Source of the DNA: CAYUWK01 sp964580085
GTDB lineage: Bacteria > Patescibacteriota > Minisyncoccia > Minisyncoccales > CG1-02-41-26
Assembly: GCA_964580085.1 (NCBI GenBank)
Contig: CAZOJF010000029.1
Span: 1 to 5,754 of the forward strand
Direction of reading: 5' to 3'
Length of the DNA: 5,754 bases
Below the pieces are notes generated by a model. That model worked only from the letters and a program-made list of their open reading frames with translations, had not been told where the DNA came from and made no database searches. The stretch's first letter is position 1, and every line of letters begins with the position of its first letter. The translations under genes were made by a program, and so were the position numbers. This document shows, piece by piece, positions 1 through 4,306 of this stretch.

Positions 1-465
1 AGTATCAAAATAAATACCATCTTTAATTTTATAGGTAAATCCTTTTTTTTCTAAAGTTTTTATTAAATCAATTTGTTCTTTTATAGTGTCAGTTGCTTTT
101 ATCCAAATAGTTGGTTCTTTTATATTTAAATTTTTAATATCTTTTTTAAAATGTTCTGTATAAAATTCAGCAACTTGCCAAACAGTCTTGTTTTCTCTTT
201 TAGCTCCTTTTTCTAACTTATCTTCTCCAGTATCAGCATCGGAAGTTAGATGTCCCACATCAGTAATATTCATTACTTGTTTTACTTTGTATTTGTTGTA
301 TTCCAAAGTTCGTCTTAATATATCTTCAAAGAGATATGTTCTTAAGTTCCCAATATGAGCATACCAGTAAACAGTTGGGCCGCAAGTATAAAGACCAACC
401 TTTTTATCCTTCAAAGGTTTAAATATTTGCTTTTTTCTATAAAGGGTATTATATAGTTGAATCAT
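1..465 (-). CDS. cysS: Cysteinyl-tRNA synthetase, N-terminal 155 codons (3' end outside window)
   Basis: This class I aminoacyl-tRNA synthetase charges tRNA-Cys with cysteine in the cytoplasm. The reverse strand is open from an ATG at 465-463 to the window edge, giving 155 residues. Visible family marks are the zinc-ligand Cys28 in LYTCGPTVY, the HIGH-type ATP-binding signature at 37-40 (HIGN, with Asn in the last position), and the block NITDVGHLTSDADTGEDK at about 66-83 that follows the first Rossmann half. The KMSKS loop, the other zinc ligands and the anticodon-binding domain lie outside the window. The gene is divergent from dnaX across an 80-bp spacer, and no strong Shine-Dalgarno precedes its ATG. 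It looks intact as far as it can be seen. The family call is firm; the resemblance to Patescibacteria-type CysRS is from memory. Confidence 0.95.
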   Translation of the reverse strand, partial: MIQLYNTLYRKKQIFKPLKDKKVGLYTCGPTVYWYAHIGNLRTYLFEDILRRTLEYNKYKVKQVMNITDVGHLTSDADTGEDKLEKGAKRENKTVWQVAEFYTEHFKKDIKNLNIKEPTIWIKATDTIKEQIDLIKTLEKKGFTYKIKDGIYFDT

Positions 466-508
466 GTTTATATCTTATCATATTTTTTTCTTTTCAAAAA
501 CCATATTT

Positions 509-520
509 TGTGATAATATA
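509..520 (+). promoter_or_regulatory. Possible promoter -10 region for dnaX in the divergent spacer
   Basis: The 80-bp spacer between cysS and dnaX (466-545) contains TGTGATAATATA, which reads as an extended -10 (TG-n-GATAAT) with GATAAT at 512-517. No convincing -35 hexamer sits at the right distance; the T-rich stretch around 489-496 is the best available. The same 10-mer TGATAATATA recurs at 3394-3403 ahead of the restriction-endonuclease region. The dnaX ATG at 546 has only a weak AAAGA upstream as a ribosome binding site. I saw no clear promoter for the divergent cysS. Confidence 0.35.
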
Positions 521-545
521 ACAAAATAATAAATTAAAGAATAAG

Positions 546-2882
546 ATGGCAAATTTAGCATTATATCGTAAATATAGACCTAAAACCTTTTCGGAAATTA
601 TAGGGCAAAAGCATATAATAAGAATTCTTACAAATGCTATTGCTTCAGATATGATCTCCCACGCTTATCTTTTTTCAGGCCCTCGGGGAACTGGGAAAAC
701 TACCATGGGACGTCTTTTAGCCAAAGCAATAAATTGTGAGAATAGGAAAAAAGGGGAGTATGAGCCATGTAATAAATGCGATTCCTGTTTAGAGATAAAT
801 AAAGGCAATGCTATGGATTTAATAGAAATAGATGCTGCCTCTAACAGGGGGATTAATGATATTAGAGAACTTAAGGAAACAATTCGTTTTGTGCCCAGTA
901 AATCAAAATATAAGGTTTTTATTATTGATGAGTGTCTTACAGAAGATCATTTTATTACATTAAGTAATGGTAAAATAAAGAAAATTTCCGAAATAAAAAA
1001 TGGAGATAAAATAGTATCTGTTGATATAAAAACAGGAAATATTGTTTCTGGTAAGGTAAAAAATTGGTTTAAAAGAGAAACTAATCAAATTGTTGAGATA
1101 AAAACTCCTCAGGCTTTTCTTAAATGTACTCCTACCCATAAATTATGGGTTTCAAGAGATAGTAAATTTACATTAGTAGAAACTAAAAATCTTAAAGTAG
1201 GTGATTTTCTCCTAAGTCCCGTTTATTCACCCCATATTCAAGCAAATAATCTTACTCCCGCTCAACTTAGTTTGCTTGCTTTAATCCAATGTGATGGGCA
1301 CGTGTCTAAGGACTCAATAACAATACAAGTAGAGATTCAGAAAGATAAAGATTATTTTAAAAAAGTTTTTAAAGAAGGATTAAAAGCTTGGAAAATAAAA
1401 GAGAAACCAGTAATTAAGCGAACATCCCGAGGGACAAGATTAATTAGGGTTTATTCTAAAAAATTAAAAGATACTTTAATAAAATTAGATTGTCCCCAAG
1501 GTAAAAAAGGACAAAAAATTGATATTCCAGATGTTGTTTTTCAAGCTCCTCTTAAGAGCATTAAATCATATATTGATACTTGCTTTTGTTGTGAAGGAAA
1601 TGTTGATTTTGATAAAGCTCGTAATCTCTATAGATTACATTTTAATTCTAGTTCGGAAATTTTCACTAGGAAACTTCAAATTTTACTTAAAAAATTTGGG
1701 ATTTCTACCAGTTTTCTAAAAATCCTAAGAGAAAAAAGAAATAAAAATCATTCTGACCAATATCGCATTTGTTTATCGCATTATAATCTTAAAATTTTTT
1801 ATGAAAAAATTGGGTTATCCTTACAACGAAAGAATAAGCTATTATTAAAATGTTCATTGGAAAAAGAAAGACAAGACAGTATTCCAATTGAAAAGATAGT
1901 TTTTGAAAAACAAAATAAAATAAAATTACCATATTCGTTACTATCATCACTTGGAATCTATCCAGATTTAAGACAGCATTTATCAAGAAATACAGTAATA
2001 AATTTTATAAAAGTAGCGAATTTGCCAGAGTTAAATAAATATTTACAATTTAGATATGAAAAAATTAAAAAAATTAAAATTTTAAATAAGAAAGAACAAG
2101 TATATGATTTTACAGTAGAAAACAGTCACACCTTTATTGCTAACGGAATTTGTTCTTCAAATTGTCATCAATTAACCAGAGAAGCATCTAATGCTTTATT
2201 AAAGATTTTAGAGGAACCACCAGCACATGCCATATTTATTTTAGCTACTACTGAAATTCAAAAAATGATATCAACAATTGTTTCCAGATGCCAATCATTT
2301 AATTTTTATAAATTAGGAGCAGAAGAGATTGTGGAGAGATTAAAGATTATTTTAGAGAAAGAAAAAATAAAGTATGAAGAACCAGCTTTATTTCTAATTG
2401 CTGCCGAAGCGACTGGGTCAATTAGAGATGCCGAAAGCTTACTAGATAAAATAATTAGTTTTTCTGGTCCGGGAGAAAAAATAAAGAAAGAAACAATTAT
2501 AAAGATACTAGGAAATGTTGAGAATGAAGTAATTATTAAATTTATAGGATATTTATTAGAGAAAGATGTTAAAAATGCAGTTTCCTTCCTGAATGAATCA
2601 ATCGACAAAGGAGTTGATGTCCAGCAGTTTATAAAAGTATTAAATAATTATTTAAGAGAGATATTACTTTTAAAAATAGATTCAAAGTTTAAAGATTCTT
2701 TAACTCTGGTTTTATCGAAAGAAGAAAGAGAAAAAATAATAGAATTTGCTGAAAAGTTTTCTTCAGAAATGGTTTATAAATGCTTACAAGAGTTTTTAGA
2801 AGCAGAAAGTAAAATCAGATATTCTTCTATCCCTCAATTGCCAATAGAGTTGGCTATTGTAGAACTTTGCCAAAAGAAGTGA
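546..2882 (+). CDS. dnaX: DNA polymerase III subunit gamma/tau (clamp loader), interrupted by an in-frame intein
   Basis: DnaX is the AAA+ motor subunit of the replicative clamp loader. The product is 778 residues, of which 130-539 are an intein; joining the exteins (129 + 239 residues) gives a 368-residue DnaX. That is about the size of a gamma form, with no long tau C-terminal tail. Extein motifs in order: N-terminal ALYRKYRPKTFSEIIGQ; Walker A GPRGTGKTT at 45-53; zinc cysteines 64, 75, 78 and 81; Walker B VFIIDE at 124-129; ATTE at 567-570; arginine-finger SRC at 580-582; sensor 2-like GSIRDA at 624-629. The intein sits directly after the Walker B Glu, so an unspliced precursor should not form an ATPase site. 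The next extein residues, CHQLTREASNALLK, resume the family sequence without loss. The ATG was chosen because it begins the conserved N-terminus. A tRNA-Gln starts 7 nt after the TGA. Confidence 0.97.
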   Translation: MANLALYRKYRPKTFSEIIGQKHIIRILTNAIASDMISHAYLFSGPRGTGKTTMGRLLAKAINCENRKKGEYEPCNKCDSCLEINKGNAMDLIEIDAASNRGINDIRELKETIRFVPSKSKYKVFIIDECLTEDHFITLSNGKIKKISEIKNGDKIVSVDIKTGNIVSGKVKNWFKRETNQIVEIKTPQAFLKCTPTHKLWVSRDSKFTLVETKNLKVGDFLLSPVYSPHIQANNLTPAQLSLLALIQCDGHVSKDSITIQVEIQKDKDYFKKVFKEGLKAWKIKEKPVIKRTSRGTRLIRVYSKKLKDTLIKLDCPQGKKGQKIDIPDVVFQAPLKSIKSYIDTCFCCEGNVDFDKARNLYRLHFNSSSEIFTRKLQILLKKFGISTSFLKILREKRNKNHSDQYRICLSHYNLKIFYEKIGLSLQRKNKLLLKCSLEKERQDSIPIEKIVFEKQNKIKLPYSLLSSLGIYPDLRQHLSRNTVINFIKVANLPELNKYLQFRYEKIKKIKILNKKEQVYDFTVENSHTFIANGICSSNCHQLTREASNALLKILEEPPAHAIFILATTEIQKMISTIVSRCQSFNFYKLGAEEIVERLKIILEKEKIKYEEPALFLIAAEATGSIRDAESLLDKIISFSGPGEKIKKETIIKILGNVENEVIIKFIGYLLEKDVKNAVSFLNESIDKGVDVQQFIKVLNNYLREILLLKIDSKFKDSLTLVLSKEEREKIIEFAEKFSSEMVYKCLQEFLEAESKIRYSSIPQLPIELAIVELCQKK
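933..2162 (+). mobile_element. DnaX intein with LAGLIDADG-type homing endonuclease domain
   Basis: This 410-residue insertion (precursor residues 130-539) lies between Glu129 and Cys540 of DnaX. Splicing block A starts at Cys130 (CLTEDHFITLSNGK), followed by the IKNGDKI segment at 150-156. Block B holds the TxxH motif as T195-PT-H198. Block F is YDFTVENSHTF at 520-530, and block G is ANGICSSN ending at Asn539, with Cys540 as the +1 nucleophile. The layout is that of a class 1 Cys/Asn/Cys intein, except that the usual penultimate His is Ser538. Between blocks B and F are two LAGLIDADG-like motifs about 100 residues apart: LLALIQCDGHV (acid Asp250) and YIDTCFCCEGNV (acid Glu350). Both acidic positions are kept, so the endonuclease may be active. 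The insertion is in frame and uninterrupted, so splicing is probably functional; neither activity is proven by sequence. Confidence 0.95.
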
Positions 2883-2889
2883 ACACAGA

Positions 2890-2963
2890 TGCCGGGTCGT
2901 CTAAAGGTAGGACAGATCCCTTTGAAGGATCCGATCTTGGTTCGAGTCCAAGCCCGGCAGCCA
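2890..2963 (+). tRNA. tRNA-Gln (anticodon UUG), CCA encoded
   Basis: A full cloverleaf folds by hand. The acceptor stem is TGCCGGG (2890-2896) with CCCGGCA (2953-2959), G73 at 2960 and CCA at 2961-2963. The D-stem is GTCT/GGAC with loop AAAGGTA. The anticodon stem is GATCC/GGATC (2915-2919 and 2927-2931) around loop CTTTGAA, with anticodon TTG at 2922-2924. There is a 4-nt variable region, and the T-stem is CTTGG/CCAAG with loop TTCGAGT. The UUG anticodon reads CAA (and CAG by wobble). It lies 7 nt downstream of the dnaX stop on the same strand, so it is probably cotranscribed and released by tRNA processing. Confidence 0.96.
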
Positions 2964-2965
2964 CC

Positions 2966-2997
2966 TTGAGCGCAGTTCTAGCGACCGAGACGCTTAA
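2966..2997 (+). terminator. Stem-loop after tRNA-Gln, possible weak terminator
   Basis: TTGAGCG at 2966-2972 pairs with CGCTTAA at 2991-2997 (7 bp including one G-U), closing an 18-nt loop that contains the first copy of the 10-mer CGACCGAGAC. It starts 2 nt after the tRNA CCA. No proper T-run follows (AATTGTTT), so it may be a weak terminator, a tRNA 3'-processing structure or chance. Confidence 0.3.
2982..2991 (+). repeat. Direct repeat copy 1, CGACCGAGAC
   Basis: This GC-rich 10-mer is repeated identically at 3282-3291, exactly 300 bp downstream. The two copies flank the small membrane-protein ORF. Similarity does not extend beyond the 10 bases. Confidence 0.5.
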
Positions 2998-3013
2998 AAT
3001 TGTTTATAAAATC

Positions 3014-3277
3014 ATGGCAGTAATAAGATATTTATTATTTTCTATAGCCAGTATTACTATATTTTTCGCTGGAATATACTTTAAGCAATATCCTCTTGTT
3101 GTAATAGTTGCAATTATTGCATTTATTTATTTAATTATAGACTACGTAAAAACTTTACAAAAAATTAATAAAAAAATTGACGGAGAAGGGATACATAGAA
3201 TAATATCTTCTGATGAAGAACCAGGTGATCCAAAAGAATATAAAAAGGGTGATCTTTGGATAAGATATAAAAAATAA
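3014..3277 (+). CDS. Small two-helix membrane protein of unknown function
   Basis: This is a hypothetical protein of 87 residues that I do not recognise. Two hydrophobic helices are visible: about residues 4-23 (IRYLLFSIASITIFFAGIYF) and about 27-46, joined by a short KQYP turn. A basic stretch (KTLQKINKK) follows, then a hydrophilic tail rich in Asp, Glu and Lys ending WIRYKK. The turn and basic positions suggest a hairpin with the charged tail in the cytoplasm. The frame is open upstream to 2867, but that extension would read through the tRNA-Gln gene, so the internal ATG at 3014 is the sensible start. No good Shine-Dalgarno precedes it, which lowers confidence. Nothing in its neighbours (tRNA before, structured RNA-like segment after) suggests a role. 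Confidence 0.6.
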   Translation: MAVIRYLLFSIASITIFFAGIYFKQYPLVVIVAIIAFIYLIIDYVKTLQKINKKIDGEGIHRIISSDEEPGDPKEYKKGDLWIRYKK

Positions 3278-3372
3278 TACCCGACCGAGACAGGTTCGAA
3301 TCCTATCTCCAAAACAGGCTGGTGAGACAGCTCTGGGGAGTCGAGAGACATAAAACCAACGGGTAATTTTTT
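3278..3372 (+). ncRNA. Structured tRNA-like segment ending in a T-run (possible ncRNA, tRNA remnant or terminator)
   Basis: Starting right after the small ORF, TACCCG (3278-3283) pairs with CGGGTA (3360-3365), followed by TTTTTT at 3367-3372. Inside is an 8-bp hairpin with one mismatch, GAGACAGG/CCTATCTC (3287-3309), around the loop TTCGAAT, which matches the tRNA T-arm consensus. Next is GGCTG/CAGCT around GTGAGA (3317-3332). Local GC is well above that of the surroundings, as expected for structured RNA in an AT-rich genome. I could not fold a complete tRNA: no D-arm with GG and no matching 5' acceptor strand is present. It may be a decayed tRNA, a small RNA with an intrinsic terminator, or a leader of the genes to its right. 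Confidence 0.4.
3282..3291 (+). repeat. Direct repeat copy 2, CGACCGAGAC
   Basis: This copy is identical to 2982-2991. Here it overlaps the 5' side of the T-arm-like hairpin. The related pentamer GAGAC recurs at 3324-3328 and 3345-3349. Confidence 0.5.
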
Positions 3373-3393
3373 CTTTATTACATACTGATTTTT

Positions 3394-3403
3394 TGATAAT
3401 ATA
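3394..3403 (+). promoter_or_regulatory. Possible promoter -10 region for the leader ORF / restriction endonuclease
   Basis: TGATAATATA, preceded by a T-run, is identical to the element in the dnaX spacer at 511-520. A start site about 7 nt downstream would leave a very short 5' leader before the Shine-Dalgarno at 3413-3420. No clear -35 box is seen; TTCTTT at 3371-3376 is weak. Confidence 0.35.
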
Positions 3404-3412
3404 CAGCAACAT

Positions 3413-3420
3413 AAAGGAGG
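3413..3420 (+). promoter_or_regulatory. Strong Shine-Dalgarno AAAGGAGG with no ATG at the normal distance
   Basis: AAAGGAGG is near-perfectly complementary to the 16S 3' end and is the best ribosome binding site seen in the window. No ATG or GTG lies 5-10 nt downstream. The candidates are ATT at 3429 and TTG at 3430. The next ATG is 3488, 67 nt away, so the site most likely serves a leader peptide or an unusual start. Confidence 0.65.
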
Positions 3421-3428
3421 AAATAAAA

Positions 3429-3485
3429 ATTGCAGAAGTTAACCAGTCGGAATTAATTACGAGAATAAATTTACTTAAAGCATAG
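3429..3485 (+). CDS. Putative 18-codon leader ORF ahead of the restriction endonuclease (ATT start)
   Basis: Read from ATT, 8 nt after GGAGG, the frame gives 18 codons (AEVNQSELITRINLLKA after the initiator) and a TAG at 3483-3485. That stop lies 2 nt before the ATG of the next gene, an arrangement typical of translational coupling. The endonuclease ATG itself has only a weak AAAG upstream. ATT starts are rare (known from infC). The alternative TTG at 3430 gives only an 8-residue peptide in another frame. Another reading is that this is the original N-terminus of the endonuclease, separated from it by a frameshift. The peptide looks helical and polar; its function is unknown. Confidence 0.35.
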   Translation: MAEVNQSELITRINLLKA

Positions 3486-3487
3486 TT

Positions 3488-4306
3488 ATGTTCGTATTAG
3501 AATTCTTAACCAAAAAAGAGATAGAGAAAATTTTTGATAAAAATAGTAAACTTGTTATAGACTATCTCTTAAAAAAAGTTTTGTTTTCCCAGCCTGAATT
3601 ATTGCCAGGAGAAAAAGATGGGAATATTCAAATGACAAAAGAATTTTTGGAAAATTGGGTTGCTCAAGCACTTGATTGGAAAATAATTGGTGCTGGAAAT
3701 TATCCAATTGATGTATACTCTAAAAAAGACAAAATTGGAGCAGATGTAAAATTTTTATCAGCAAAAACTAATAAAGACGGAAATTTTAGAAACGGGACAT
3801 CAAATGAAACGTCATTATGCCAAAAATTTACAAGTACTGGAAAAGACCTAGATCAGCTCTTTAAACGAAAAAAGAAAAAAGCAATCTTAAATGGCTGGAT
3901 AGATATTCTTATTAAAAAAAATAATATCCCTATTTCAGATTATGGATTAAAACACATTTATTATTTTATTTTTATTAGAGGTGGTCATGCAATTAATTTA
4001 GCAATCGCAAAAGTAAATAGGGATGTAATGCCAAATATAAAAATCTCTAAATTTACTGATACATCAGCATTTCTTTCTGGTTATATTGATAATAAATATG
4101 GAAATGTAAAAATTTATAAAAGCAAAAAACGTATAGAATTACGCTGTAATTCAAAAAATTTAGATAATGACAAATTGTTAATTAAATGGGATTTTAGTAA
4201 AAACCTTAAACACCAAAAACCTGTAAAACTAAGAGAGATAGTTACTAACGGGGTCAACTTCAAAAAATATATCTCACAAAAAATTAAAGAATTCTTCAAT
4301 TTCTAA
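3488..4306 (+). CDS. Putative type II restriction endonuclease, PD-(D/E)XK fold
   Basis: This 272-residue protein lies next to a cytosine-C5 methyltransferase. The likely catalytic motif is P73-I-D75, then ten residues, then D86-V-K88 (PIDVYSKKDKIGADVKF), a good PD-(D/E)XK pattern. Glu52 and Glu55 in the preceding helix (KEFLENWVAQALDW) could be the extra acidic residue of such enzymes. A hydrophobic strand, HIYYFIFIRGG at 156-166, is consistent with an alpha/beta core, and the C-terminus is Lys-rich. I could not assign a specific family or recognition site. The role rests on the motif, the length and the neighbour. ATG 3488 is the only start, because an in-frame TAA lies at 3476-3478. It has a weak binding site and may be translated by coupling to the short ORF ending at 3485. 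Its stop overlaps that of the convergent LexA-methyltransferase gene by 4 nt. Alternative: another PD-(D/E)XK nuclease not tied to the methyltransferase. Confidence 0.72.
   Translation: MFVLEFLTKKEIEKIFDKNSKLVIDYLLKKVLFSQPELLPGEKDGNIQMTKEFLENWVAQALDWKIIGAGNYPIDVYSKKDKIGADVKFLSAKTNKDGNFRNGTSNETSLCQKFTSTGKDLDQLFKRKKKKAILNGWIDILIKKNNIPISDYGLKHIYYFIFIRGGHAINLAIAKVNRDVMPNIKISKFTDTSAFLSGYIDNKYGNVKIYKSKKRIELRCNSKNLDNDKLLIKWDFSKNLKHQKPVKLREIVTNGVNFKKYISQKIKEFFNF

Noticed and set aside
1519..1986. Short ORFs on both strands inside the intein
   Set aside because: They are out-of-frame shadows of the AT-rich intein with low-complexity hydrophobic content.
2867..3277. 136-residue ORF starting at 2867
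   Set aside because: Its first 49 codons overlap the dnaX end and the whole tRNA-Gln; the ATG at 3014 begins the plausible membrane protein.
3278..3366. Circularly permuted tRNA gene
   Set aside because: The ACCCG/CGGGT stem and T-arm fit, but the supposed 5' half has no D-arm with GG and only 5 of 7 acceptor pairs.
2964..3372. tmRNA or SRP RNA gene between tRNA-Gln and the endonuclease
   Set aside because: There is no tmRNA 5' consensus, no tag ending in AA before a stop, and no GGAAGG-type SRP loop; a membrane-protein ORF fills most of the space.
3383..3410. SOS box (CTG...CAG) upstream of the endonuclease
   Set aside because: TACTG and CAG are separated by 16 nt, not the 10 nt of the E. 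coli-type box, and there is no Gram-positive-type GAAC/GTTC palindrome; no LexA operator can be claimed in this window.
3142..3412. Two reverse-strand ORFs containing GFEP / GDRIRTC peptides
   Set aside because: These are antisense translations of the T-arm-like segment and of the small membrane gene, a known source of false proteins.
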